Assembly (NCBI GenBank): GCA_025454525.1
Contig: JALOOG010000012.1
Span: 29,724 to 93,723, forward strand
DNA from: Anaerolineae bacterium
GTDB lineage: Bacteria; Chloroflexota; Anaerolineae; Aggregatilineales; Phototrophicaceae
Length of the DNA: 64,000 nt
Direction: 5' to 3'
In this document: in pieces, positions 34,952-43,736 of the stretch
How positions within the stretch are numbered: the stretch's first letter is position 1
Layout: every line of letters begins with the position of its first letter
The notes under the pieces: generated by a model
The model's input: only the letters and a program-made list of their open reading frames with translations
What the model was told of the DNA's origin: nothing
Database searches by the model: none
Translations under genes and position numbers: made by a program

Positions 34952-36658
34952 TTATTCCAAGAAAAACGGTATCAAGAGTTGCGCGTGACCGTTAAAGGTA
35001 TTTTTCGTGAGAAATTGAACCCGATCGATCACCGCGTTCGGCGCAAAGGCGACATTTTCAGCCACTTTTGCAGAAAGCGGTTTATCCTCCCATTGTGGCA
35101 TGATCAACGGCACGGTGTCGGGTAACTTCGCTAATTCGCGTGCTTTTTGTAAGGCGACTTGCAGATCACCTAACGCATCAATGAGGCCATGTTGCTTCGC
35201 TTCCCGTCCAGTCCAGACTCGTCCGCCCCCAAGTAAATCCACCTGTTCAGCACTCATCTTACGACTCTTCGCGACTCGTTGAATAAATTGATCGTAAATC
35301 CGTTCAATCATCGCACGCATCATCTGGTATTGAGCCTCAGTTAAAGGGGTATAGGGACTCATCAAATTGGCATTTGCCCCCCGATAAAAATCGTATTGAT
35401 GGGCGTGTATTTTCTCTAAGAATCCCCCTAACAGCACCTTGGCCGTAACCACGCCGATCGATCCGGTGATCGTCCCTGGTTGTGCGATAATCCAATGGGC
35501 CGGGGTCGCGACATAATAGCCCCCTGAAGCGGCCACATTGTTCATATAGACCACCAACGGGCGCGTTTTTGCCAATTCTTCTAAGGCAGCGGTCATCGCT
35601 TCAGATGCGGTCGCTGAACCTCCGCCGCTATCAATGTAAAACAAAACCGCGGCCGCCCGATCATCTTCGATCAATTGACGTACTCGCCGCACAAAGGTGA
35701 GATCGCCCGTAATGTCCTCCTCTAAAAGTGGGATCGGTAACGGGATCGGCGGCGCTGAGCGACTCTCTCCGTTGGTGATCAAGCCCGTTAATGTCAATAG
35801 CGCTACATATTTCGGATGTGGTTGTTGCCATACTCGCAATAAGGCCCGTTGGGCCTCTTCCCAAGGTAAGACATATTTCGATTGAAGATGCGAAACCAAC
35901 GTTTCTTCGTTCAATACCCCATCTACAAATGCCGCCCCCGTGAGATCCGTATAGGGTGCTTGATCGATCATCGTGCGGATCTGTTCCACGGTTTGATTAC
36001 GTCCGTGGGCAATGCCTTCAAGAATCATCTGATAGCGTGAGTCCAGTAAACGATTCAGCTGTTCACGGCCTTCTGGGGAGGGCATATCACGCGAAAGTTG
36101 ATCCATTGCGCCTTTATACGGGGTGATCGCCACGACATCAAAGCTGATCCCTAATTGGGCCAAAGTGTCTTTTAAAAACACCGCCGATTGCCCCAACCCT
36201 AACGTTAGGATCATACCGCCCGTTTGCAACAAGATTTGATCAGCCACAGAAGCGACATAATAACTCAAGAGATCGTATTCTTGGGCGAAGCAGATCACCC
36301 GTTTACCTTGTGAGCGCAACTGGCTGATACTTTTGCGTAAGGTTTGTAGATCTGCTAATGGCATGTCAAAACCACGCAAGTAAAGGATCACCCCTTTGGG
36401 ACGCGGATCCGCGGCGATCTGGTGAAAGTGGCGATCTAGCTCATCTAAACTTAGCGGAGGTTTGCCTAGGATCCGTCGTTGTAAGAATCCCCGTGTTTCA
36501 GACAACGCCGGAATCACGCTAGGCAAATGAAACAACACATAATCGATCTTGGCACGACGACGTAAACGATTCCGCAAGCGAAAGGATAAACGCCGAATAT
36601 GATGCACAGGATTGATCCGACGAAACACCGATTTTAAAGAGCGGACAAGGTTTTTCAT
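34952..36658 (-). CDS. sppA: Signal peptide peptidase SppA-like (S49, two-domain form)
   Basis: A 568-residue protein of the long (67K) SppA type with two S49 domains. The catalytic dyad is kept: Lys182 in ITPYKGAMDQLSRDM in the first half, Ser378 in NNVAASGGYYVAT in the second. The second half also has FYIDSGGGSATASE and GTITGSIGVV. SppA degrades signal peptides after cleavage. The N-terminal 40 residues are very basic (HHIRRLSFRLRNRLRRR) but show no clear membrane helix, unlike E. coli SppA, so attachment may be peripheral. The start abuts the phosphoesterase stop by overlap of one base. Confidence 0.9.
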   Translation of the reverse strand: MKNLVRSLKSVFRRINPVHHIRRLSFRLRNRLRRRAKIDYVLFHLPSVIPALSETRGFLQRRILGKPPLSLDELDRHFHQIAADPRPKGVILYLRGFDMPLADLQTLRKSISQLRSQGKRVICFAQEYDLLSYYVASVADQILLQTGGMILTLGLGQSAVFLKDTLAQLGISFDVVAITPYKGAMDQLSRDMPSPEGREQLNRLLDSRYQMILEGIAHGRNQTVEQIRTMIDQAPYTDLTGAAFVDGVLNEETLVSHLQSKYVLPWEEAQRALLRVWQQPHPKYVALLTLTGLITNGESRSAPPIPLPIPLLEEDITGDLTFVRRVRQLIEDDRAAAVLFYIDSGGGSATASEAMTAALEELAKTRPLVVYMNNVAASGGYYVATPAHWIIAQPGTITGSIGVVTAKVLLGGFLEKIHAHQYDFYRGANANLMSPYTPLTEAQYQMMRAMIERIYDQFIQRVAKSRKMSAEQVDLLGGGRVWTGREAKQHGLIDALGDLQVALQKARELAKLPDTVPLIMPQWEDKPLSAKVAENVAFAPNAVIDRVQFLTKNTFNGHAQLLIPFFLE

Positions 36659-37245
36659 TAGGCACTATCACTTAACGGTAATAAAGATTGCGAATTGATG
36701 TCATAGAGGTCGAAGGTCAACTCTGGCAGATGCAAAATGCCATAAGTGTGGGAGCTGGCCCGAACACTCTTGAATGTGTAGATCGACCCCGGATTAATCA
36801 CACACCCCTGTTGTACCCGTGCAAACAGCGGTACATGGGTGTGTCCTGTAATCAACACATCCGCTTGTAGCGAACCTAACATCATATTTAAAAGCGTATC
36901 GGAGATATGATCACGATACAAGCCCCACAAATTATTCCCCGGCTTGCCATGACACATAAACAGCGAGATCCCTTCATAAGTGCCACGCCAATCCAATGGT
37001 AAATTTTTGAGGAATGCGCTATTTTCCGGTGTCAGACCATAAAACCATTCATCATGATTGCCGCGAACGGTAGGAATGTGCCGTTTACGGATCATTTCGA
37101 CCACACGGTCTTGTTCCGGCCCACGTCCCACTAAATCTCCCGCGCATAAGATCAAATCGACATGATGTTGATGATCGAGTCGTTCTAATACAATCTCTAA
37201 GGCCCGGTAGTCCCCATGTATATCTGATATGATCCCAATATCCAT
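36658..37245 (-). CDS. Metallophosphoesterase (YfcE/diadenosine-tetraphosphatase-like)
   Basis: A 195-residue calcineurin-like phosphoesterase: metal motifs IISDIHGDYRALE, CAGDLVGRGP, VRGNHDEW, and ITGHTHVP. It would hydrolyse a phosphoester with a binuclear metal centre; the substrate is unknown. I chose the ATG at 37245: the conserved domain begins there, and TATAAT on the same strand (37284-37279) makes longer starts unlikely. The stop overlaps the sppA start by one base, so the two are cotranscribed. Confidence 0.88.
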   Translation of the reverse strand: MDIGIISDIHGDYRALEIVLERLDHQHHVDLILCAGDLVGRGPEQDRVVEMIRKRHIPTVRGNHDEWFYGLTPENSAFLKNLPLDWRGTYEGISLFMCHGKPGNNLWGLYRDHISDTLLNMMLGSLQADVLITGHTHVPLFARVQQGCVINPGSIYTFKSVRASSHTYGILHLPELTFDLYDINSQSLLPLSDSA

Positions 37246-37278
37246 CCTCAGATCCCAGTGTTGGCAGAATATCCAAGT

Positions 37279-37284
37279 ATTATA
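37279..37284 (-). promoter_or_regulatory. -10 element of phosphoesterase-sppA operon
   Basis: Perfect TATAAT on the reverse strand, 34 bases before the ATG at 37245. No good -35 at 16-18 bases. Confidence 0.45.
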
Positions 37285-37371
37285 ACCATAATCGTCTAAA
37301 ATCGGAGTGTCCAACCCTGTTAGATTGAATTAGACTGAGACGAATCTCAATTTTAGAACAGAAGTGAGACG

Positions 37372-38496
37372 ATGATTTTATTAAGATGGCCCATGTTGAT
37401 TTTAGCAATGCTCACCTTGTCAACCATCACGGGCGGACAAGCGCAAACGCTACCCCCGTGTGAGCAACGCCACACCACTCAACCAATCCCCCGTGTTGAT
37501 TCGACACGTTATTGTCTTGAACAGGTGATCGATGATCCCACGACTGATGAGATCTCTTTTACCGCCTTAACGACCGCTCCTAACGGCGATCTTTACGCGG
37601 CGCGTCCTTTAGCTGATGAGGTATGGCGGATCACCGATAGCGACGGGGATCAACTGCCGGATCAAGGGGAAGTGGTGATCCCCGCGATCCATCAACCGAC
37701 CGCTTTAAGTTATCACGAAGGTGCATTGTATATTGTGTCGGAGTCGGTGGTCTATCGTTGGCGCGAAAACGAGGGCTTAACTGTGTTAGTGGATGATCTC
37801 CCTGCATCTACCAGACATTGGATCACCGGCTTCACGATCGGGCCTGATGATCGGTTGTATCTTGGGATCGCGGCCCCTTGCGCTTATTGTCCTGATGATC
37901 CGTTGCAAGGGGTGATCCTTAGTTTTGAGCTTGAGGGCGATGATCAACAAATCATCGCACGCGGATTCCATGTGCCTAGCGCGCTCACTTGGGAAACGGA
38001 TCGTTTATGGGCGGCTGACATCGCACCGAAATCGCACCATGAAGGCCGCTTGGATGAGCTGAATCAGGTGACACCTAACGCTCATTTTGGGTATCCTGAT
38101 TGCCTTGGTGAGTCAGATTCGGCGGTTTGTCTGTCGTACACCGCGCCGATGTTGACCTTACCCAGTCATAGCACCGTGTTAAGCATGGTCTATTACAACG
38201 GTATGGCATTTGAGCATCTCCAAGACACCTTACTGCTTGCCTTAGCCGGATCAAGCCATCAGTCCAACTTTGCAGGTTACAGTTTAGTGGCCGTCACCTT
38301 CCGCGAAAACCGACAACCCCGCCGCGCATTGCAATCGTTAATCCCGTCGGTGACCACGGAAGAAGATATGCAAAATCTGCAACACCGCGGTGAAGGCCTC
38401 TACCCACAACGCCCGTATGGGATCGCGTTAAGTCCAGAAGGTTGGATTTACCTTAGTGTGAGCGGTGGCACGATTTACGCCTTACGTCCAGCTTAA
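37372..38496 (+). CDS. Secreted glucose/sorbosone-dehydrogenase-like beta-propeller protein
   Basis: A 374-residue exported protein. A signal peptide (about residues 1-24, ending GGQAQ) precedes a six-bladed propeller of the sugar dehydrogenase (PQQ-type)/SMP-30 group: FTALTTAPNGDLYAARPLADEVWRITDSDGD, ALSYHEGALYIVSE, TGFTIGPDDRLYLGIAAPC, YGIALSPEGWIYLSVSGG. Paired cysteines (PCAYC, DCLG...VC) suit an extracellular place. The catalytic residues for PQQ use cannot be confirmed by eye, so dehydrogenase activity is open. The stop overlaps the converging WD40 gene by four bases. Confidence 0.72.
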   Translation: MILLRWPMLILAMLTLSTITGGQAQTLPPCEQRHTTQPIPRVDSTRYCLEQVIDDPTTDEISFTALTTAPNGDLYAARPLADEVWRITDSDGDQLPDQGEVVIPAIHQPTALSYHEGALYIVSESVVYRWRENEGLTVLVDDLPASTRHWITGFTIGPDDRLYLGIAAPCAYCPDDPLQGVILSFELEGDDQQIIARGFHVPSALTWETDRLWAADIAPKSHHEGRLDELNQVTPNAHFGYPDCLGESDSAVCLSYTAPMLTLPSHSTVLSMVYYNGMAFEHLQDTLLLALAGSSHQSNFAGYSLVAVTFRENRQPRRALQSLIPSVTTEEDMQNLQHRGEGLYPQRPYGIALSPEGWIYLSVSGGTIYALRPA

Positions 38497-39428
38497 GGCA
38501 CGCCCCATAAGCGCACGGTATTATCGCCACTACCCGTCGCTAACAGGGTGCCACTGCTATTAAACGCCATACTCAACACTGGTTTTTCATGTTCCGCCAG
38601 TGCTAACAGAGCTTCATCTTCTTGGATCGTCCCCGTTTGCAAAGCATCTTCAATGCTCCAAAGGCGCACCATGTGATCGCGTCCACCACTTGCCAATAGT
38701 TTACTTTCTGGACTAAATGCGATCGTATCGACTCCGCCGTAATGCGCCCGGATGGTGGCATAGGTTTCATCGCCATAGGCATCCCATAACCGGATTGTCA
38801 TATCACGGCCAGCTGATGCGATCATCGTACCAGACTCGTTAACCGCCACTTCGCGCACCCAGTCTTGATGTTCCCCTAAGATCGTGCCGGCCGTCTCATT
38901 GGCTACATCCCACAACCGAACGGTTTTATCGCGGCCACCGGAAACCAAGACCGCTCCACGCAAGGCAAACGCCAAGCTTTCAACCTCTGCTTCATGCCCG
39001 TGAATCGTGTTGTGTAAGCGCTCTTGTGACCACAACCGTAAAGTACCATCCGCTCCCCCTGAAGCGAGTAGATGTCCACTGGGGCTAAATGCCAATGTTT
39101 CGACCGATCCGGTATGCCCCTTAAGGATGATCGGGCCGGCCTCTAAGTCATCCAATTCCCAGAGGTGAATGGTAGTATCTGCACTGGCCGAGGCGAACCA
39201 CCGGCCATCCGGGCTAAATGCACCCGCTTTGACGTGTCCGGTATGTCCGGTTAATTCATAGGTGGGGGCGTTGCCAAACGATCCCAAGTAGAGCCACACC
39301 CCTTCACCACCGATGATCGCTAGAGTATCCCCGGTGGGAGACCAACGCACTTGAGTAATCCATCCATATTCAACCCGTGCGAGTTCAGTTAAGGCGGTGA
39401 CATTTTCGCGGGTGATCATCTGACGCAT
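38493..39428 (-). CDS. WD40-repeat protein
   Basis: A 311-residue cytoplasmic protein made wholly of about seven WD40 repeats; most blades show the GHTG...VETLAFSPSGHLLASGGADGTLRLWS pattern, and the last ends GDNTVRLWGVP. WD40 propellers are interaction platforms, often beside kinases, proteases or NTPases; none is adjacent here. The near identity of the SPD-GxxLASGGxDxTxRLW lines suggests recent internal duplication. AGAAGG lies upstream of the ATG at 39428. No signal peptide. Partner unknown. Confidence 0.9.
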   Translation of the reverse strand: MRQMITRENVTALTELARVEYGWITQVRWSPTGDTLAIIGGEGVWLYLGSFGNAPTYELTGHTGHVKAGAFSPDGRWFASASADTTIHLWELDDLEAGPIILKGHTGSVETLAFSPSGHLLASGGADGTLRLWSQERLHNTIHGHEAEVESLAFALRGAVLVSGGRDKTVRLWDVANETAGTILGEHQDWVREVAVNESGTMIASAGRDMTIRLWDAYGDETYATIRAHYGGVDTIAFSPESKLLASGGRDHMVRLWSIEDALQTGTIQEDEALLALAEHEKPVLSMAFNSSGTLLATGSGDNTVRLWGVP

Positions 39429-39592
39429 GATGTAAAGCCTTCTTTCATGTAGTCCTATTTTTGTGACTATCTTACCTCAATTGTCCCAAAAACACGGCAT
39501 ATCCAAACCAAATCGGAAGCATTATAATTTTCTGTTTAGCGTTACTTCTCACAAAGCACTCACCATTCGTAAGCGTTAGGTGTCATTTTTTT

Positions 39593-41020
39593 ATGGGTCT
39601 TAAACAACTTGCGTCGCGATCATGGATGCCTTGGGTCGATCTCTTACTGGCCTTTTTAGCGTTTGCCCTCGCTTATATCGCACGCTACGAACTAGAGATC
39701 TTCCGTCCTGTTGCTGAATTTAATTATGCCCCATTTGACCCCTATCTTCCGTATGTGATCGTGTTTGCTGTCTGGTTACATCTCCAGTATCGGGGAAGTG
39801 GATTATACCGTTCCGTGCGTGGTCGGCCATGGATTGAAGAGGTCTACACCATTATCAACGGTGTAGCCAATGCGACTATCGTTTTAGTGGCAGTCAGCTT
39901 TTTCTTGCAACCTCTGGTATTTAGCCGCTTAATGCTGATTTACGCCGCGGCCTTTGCTGTGATTCTGCTCTCCGTTGCCCGAATCGTGCAACGGGTGATT
40001 CAAGCGCACCTCCGTACCAAAGGGATCGGCATTCAGCGCGTGTTGATCATCGGAGTCGGTGAGGCCGGGCAGGCCGTTCTTCGCACCATGATCGCCCGTC
40101 GGGAATTAGGCTACCGAGTGGTCGGTTACTTGGACGATAAACCTGAACGCGGTAATGTGGATTTAGGGCGAGTCCGCGGACTCGGTCATATCGATCGCTT
40201 AGCAGAGGTCATTGAACAAGAAGCGGTCGATCTTGTGGTGATCACCTTACGTTGGAAACATCACGATCGAATTTTAGAGTTGATCGAAGTTTGTCAGCAA
40301 AAAGCGGTTAATGTGCGTGTCGTGCCGGATGTATTCCAATTGAACACACGCCAAGTGCAGATCGAAAATCTGGACGGCATTCCCCTACTAGGGTGGAATG
40401 GCGCAATGCCTTTACGGGGCGGTAATCGCCTCGCGAAACGTGCGATTGATCTTGGTTTGATCTTGTTGGCATCCCCGATCTTGATCCCGTTATTTTTGGT
40501 GATCGCGTTGGCGATTCGACTCGAAAATCAGGGGCCGGTGTTCTACACCCAAAAGCGGGTTGGTGAACATGGGCGCGTGTTTTCGATGTTTAAGTTTCGT
40601 AGCATGATTCCCGATGCAGACAAATACCGTCAACAATTGATCGAACAACATAACCTTGACCCCCGTCATCCAAAGATCGTTGATGATCCACGGATCACGC
40701 GTGTGGGCAAAGTGATCCGTCGCGCAAGCCTAGATGAGTTGCCGAATCTGATCAATGTGATTCGCGGGGAGATGAGCCTTGTGGGTCCACGCCCTCCGAC
40801 TCCGGATGAAGTTACCCGTTACGACTCATGGCATCTGCAACGTTTACAGACCATGCCCGGCATGACTGGATTATGGCAAGTGAGCGGACGCAGCGATGTG
40901 CCGTTTGATGAGATGTGCCTATTGGACATTTATTACATCGAAAACTGGTCGCTTAAGCTAGACGCGCAAATTTTGATGATGACTTTACCGCGTGTCCTAA
41001 TGCGACAAGGCGCATATTAA
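39593..41020 (+). CDS. Undecaprenyl-phosphate sugar phosphotransferase (exopolysaccharide initiation)
   Basis: A 475-residue polyprenyl glycosylphosphotransferase of the WbaP/CpsE type. Four to five N-terminal helices (about 10-140), a Rossmann-like CoA-binding domain (VLIIGVGEAGQAVLRTM), one more helix, then the catalytic Bac_transf domain: KRAIDLGLILLASPILIP, GPVFYTQKRVGEHGRVFSMFKFRSM, DELPNLINVIRGEMSLVGPRP and LWQVSGRSDVPF. It moves a sugar-phosphate from a nucleotide sugar to undecaprenyl phosphate, the first step of polysaccharide or glycoprotein glycan assembly. It stands alone here; the ligase-like gene at 12327 may act later in the same pathway. Confidence 0.93.
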   Translation: MGLKQLASRSWMPWVDLLLAFLAFALAYIARYELEIFRPVAEFNYAPFDPYLPYVIVFAVWLHLQYRGSGLYRSVRGRPWIEEVYTIINGVANATIVLVAVSFFLQPLVFSRLMLIYAAAFAVILLSVARIVQRVIQAHLRTKGIGIQRVLIIGVGEAGQAVLRTMIARRELGYRVVGYLDDKPERGNVDLGRVRGLGHIDRLAEVIEQEAVDLVVITLRWKHHDRILELIEVCQQKAVNVRVVPDVFQLNTRQVQIENLDGIPLLGWNGAMPLRGGNRLAKRAIDLGLILLASPILIPLFLVIALAIRLENQGPVFYTQKRVGEHGRVFSMFKFRSMIPDADKYRQQLIEQHNLDPRHPKIVDDPRITRVGKVIRRASLDELPNLINVIRGEMSLVGPRPPTPDEVTRYDSWHLQRLQTMPGMTGLWQVSGRSDVPFDEMCLLDIYYIENWSLKLDAQILMMTLPRVLMRQGAY

Positions 41021-41025
41021 AAATA

Positions 41026-41053
41026 CCGCCGGACGCGAAGTGCGATCCGGCGG
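41026..41053. terminator. Bidirectional terminator between sugar transferase and acyl-CoA ligase
   Basis: An 8-bp GC-rich stem CCGCCGGA ... TCCGGCGG between converging genes, A-run on the left and TTATTTTTT on the right. Confidence 0.8.
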
Positions 41054-41062
41054 AGCGCCCGC

Positions 41063-42868
41063 TTATTTTTTAAATTGTGTGTGTTCCCATTCCGTAAACA
41101 ATTCTTGTAAACGCAACCGTTGATATTTTCCGGTGGAAGTGACCGGGATCTCGTTGCCAAAGACGATCACTTTCGGCGATTTTTCAAACGTCATGCGTTC
41201 ACGGCAATAGGTGAGGATCGCCTCTGCATCCAAGAGCGCGCCTTCTTCCGGCACAAGGTACGCACCGACTTCTTCGCCGTAATAATCATTTTTAAAGGCG
41301 ATTGCGAGTCCGACCTTGACCCCCGGATAGCTCAAGAGGACTTCTTCAATGTCAAATGGGCTAAATTTCACCCCGCCGCGGTTGATCAATTCTTTGATCC
41401 GTCCGGTGATGAAGAAAAATTTACGTCCGCGGCTATCCGTCTTATAAAACCCCTCATCCCCACTCCGAAACCACCCGAATTTAAAAGTTTCGGCGTTCGC
41501 ATCCGGCCGCTTAAAGTAACCAGACATCACGTTATGCCCACGAATGCAGATCTCACCGCGATCCCCTTCGCCTAATTGATTGCCAAACGCATCAAAGATC
41601 GCCATTTCATTGGTGATCACCGGCATCCCGATGCTGGGGTACCCGTGATCCAAAAGCCAACTTTGATGCTCTTCCCACGAAATATCGATCGGCAAGAAAC
41701 AACTGTAACAAGTGGTCTCGCTCAAACCATAGCCATGTAAGATCGGATAGCCAAAGGTATCCTCAAAATCACGCGCTAAGGTCATCGCCAATGTCCCCGC
41801 GCCACATACAAAATGACGAAAATGGGTTAATCCGCGCCGATGCACCCCTTCACCAAAAATCGATTCACCGTTTTCGGACTGTTTTCGGCCGTGTTCCAAT
41901 AAAAACTGGAGAAGCGTTGGCACGACACTTACGATGTTGATACGCTGTTCAATGATCGTGCGCCAAAAGGTTGATACGGAGAACGAACGATTTAATACGG
42001 TAGACGCACCTGCATACAATGGCGTGATTAACGTCACCACAATCCCATTGACATGATGTATCGGTAACACACACATCAAGCGCTGATTGCCGGTGATCCC
42101 TTGCGCTTGCGAGATCGCGAACGCATCCACCAAGAGGTTGTATTGTGTCAACACGACCCCTTTCGGCGCGCCAGTCGTGCCGCTGGTATACACCAAGAGC
42201 GCTTCATCGTCTAAGGTTGCGGTTTCTGCATTGACCCGGATCGCGTCATCAGTGGATTTTACGGGCGCTCCATCACCGAGATAGGTATTCGGCAAGTTTT
42301 TCACCAATTGATGAAAATGTGGGTAGCGTTCATCCACTTCCCCCCCCACCTGTACGATCGCTTGGATATTCGGTGCGCCGAGTCCGTCTGATTCATCTCC
42401 AGAGATGATCCGTTCGGCGCGCAAGAGGTAATCATGACGCACAAAGCAAATTTTGGCCTCGCTATTGCGTAGAATGAACGCGATCCGCCGATCATCTTCG
42501 GCCACGTTTTGCGGTGCAACACAGGCCCCGATGATCCAACACGCAAAATAGATCAACACGGTATCACTATGATTATGCGCGATCGTTGCCACCCGATCAC
42601 CACGCCGAACACCAAAATCATCGTGAAGCAAATTGGCGACCTGATGCACCCGCGCATTAAATTCGACATACGATAACGACTCGCGTTGATCCCCGTCTAA
42701 GTAGATCAAAAACGGGGCGTTGGGGGATGTTTTTGCTTGTTGCGAGAGCAATTGACGCACATTGCGATAAGGAATCAAGCGATGCTCTGAGGGTAAACCG
42801 AACACTTGTCGGGCAGCGTGTAAGTTTGTTTGTGTCTGATGATCAACAGAAGTAAAAGTCGTATTCAT
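41063..42868 (-). CDS. AMP-dependent acyl-CoA synthetase/ligase
   Basis: A 601-residue class I adenylate-forming enzyme. Seen: P-loop LLVYTSGTTGAPKGVV, A5 motif HGYGLSETTC, GEICIRGHNVMSGYF, the hinge GRIKELINRGGVKFSPFDIEEVL and C-terminal catalytic Lys region TSTGKYQRLRL. It would activate a carboxylic acid to acyl-AMP then acyl-CoA; chain length cannot be told. The start has a strong AAGGAGG. It may feed the acyl-CoA dehydrogenase at 17081, but they are not linked. Confidence 0.92.
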   Translation of the reverse strand: MNTTFTSVDHQTQTNLHAARQVFGLPSEHRLIPYRNVRQLLSQQAKTSPNAPFLIYLDGDQRESLSYVEFNARVHQVANLLHDDFGVRRGDRVATIAHNHSDTVLIYFACWIIGACVAPQNVAEDDRRIAFILRNSEAKICFVRHDYLLRAERIISGDESDGLGAPNIQAIVQVGGEVDERYPHFHQLVKNLPNTYLGDGAPVKSTDDAIRVNAETATLDDEALLVYTSGTTGAPKGVVLTQYNLLVDAFAISQAQGITGNQRLMCVLPIHHVNGIVVTLITPLYAGASTVLNRSFSVSTFWRTIIEQRINIVSVVPTLLQFLLEHGRKQSENGESIFGEGVHRRGLTHFRHFVCGAGTLAMTLARDFEDTFGYPILHGYGLSETTCYSCFLPIDISWEEHQSWLLDHGYPSIGMPVITNEMAIFDAFGNQLGEGDRGEICIRGHNVMSGYFKRPDANAETFKFGWFRSGDEGFYKTDSRGRKFFFITGRIKELINRGGVKFSPFDIEEVLLSYPGVKVGLAIAFKNDYYGEEVGAYLVPEEGALLDAEAILTYCRERMTFEKSPKVIVFGNEIPVTSTGKYQRLRLQELFTEWEHTQFKK

Positions 42869-43004
42869 AATCCTCCTTAGATGAAGCCAAAGATCTTTTT
42901 ACACCCATTATAACGCATGGAAAGCGTAGGGGATGCGCCGTTTATCATGCGCCTGATTGTGCTACAATGGATCGTATCTAAAAGGGGAAAATGTGGAGTA
43001 CCTC

Positions 43005-43736
43005 ATGCCGGATAATCAGAATTTACCGGACAAGTACAATCGGGATGATGATGTCCCGTTTAAATTGCCGAAAGAAGAAGATCTACACCCAGTTGAGCGT
43101 CCATCCAAAGATCAAAATGTGATCACGGGTGATTTTGAGGTGATCGAACCACGTCAGGCGATCAGCCCACCTCCCCCGCCGATCTCATTGCCGAAAAGCA
43201 AACATCCAACGGATGAAGGGGATACGGATGAACTGGTGTTTGTCGATGGAAAACCTGTCTTGGACGACGAACGCTATGACGATGAACATGATGTGCCGTT
43301 TAAGTTGCCACAACATGAGACCGATCCATCGCCTAAAGGGGACGGCCGCTTTATCAATAAAATGATGACCATGCCCACCCCGGCCCAATCGGGCGATCCG
43401 TCCAAACAGACCCTCGCAGGGAGTGGGGGATTCGATCCTAATCCCGATTTTGCGAATGTCCGTCCACCGGCACCCACCATCAACAACCCGCGTGTCCCAG
43501 CGGCGCAACCACCGCCGATGCAATCGCAATCTAATCAAGATGATCGTTATCGTCGTCCACAAACCGCGCACTATGCCCCACCACCGACGCAACCGAGTTC
43601 ATCACCGATCCTTCCCCCTCAAGGCGGTCGGATTGCACAACCACCGATCCCAACAAAATCCCAGCGTAAACGCGCCGGACGGCCACGCTTTAACCTTGGC
43701 TGTTTGGCGATCTTGAGTTGGTCAACGAACGCTTAG
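43005..43736 (+). CDS. N-terminal disordered part of a class A PBP, cut off by frameshift
   Basis: A 243-residue Pro/Asp-rich cytoplasmic tail starting MPDNQNLPDKYN, with GGAG seven bases before the ATG. DVPFKLP occurs twice (about residues 16 and 104). It ends RAGRPRFNLGCLAIL and then, out of frame, SWSTNA-stop. GCLAIL looks like the start of a transmembrane helix that is then missing; the penicillin-binding domain continues in another frame at once. The two pieces are probably one gene (for the whole, see the next entry), with the anchor helix deleted or the sequence in error here. Confidence 0.7.
   Translation: MPDNQNLPDKYNRDDDVPFKLPKEEDLHPVERPSKDQNVITGDFEVIEPRQAISPPPPPISLPKSKHPTDEGDTDELVFVDGKPVLDDERYDDEHDVPFKLPQHETDPSPKGDGRFINKMMTMPTPAQSGDPSKQTLAGSGGFDPNPDFANVRPPAPTINNPRVPAAQPPPMQSQSNQDDRYRRPQTAHYAPPPTQPSSSPILPPQGGRIAQPPIPTKSQRKRAGRPRFNLGCLAILSWSTNA

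Noticed and set aside
38493..39428. WD40 protein as part of a conflict system
   Set aside because: No NTPase, protease or kinase is fused or adjacent, so only a generic interaction role is supported.
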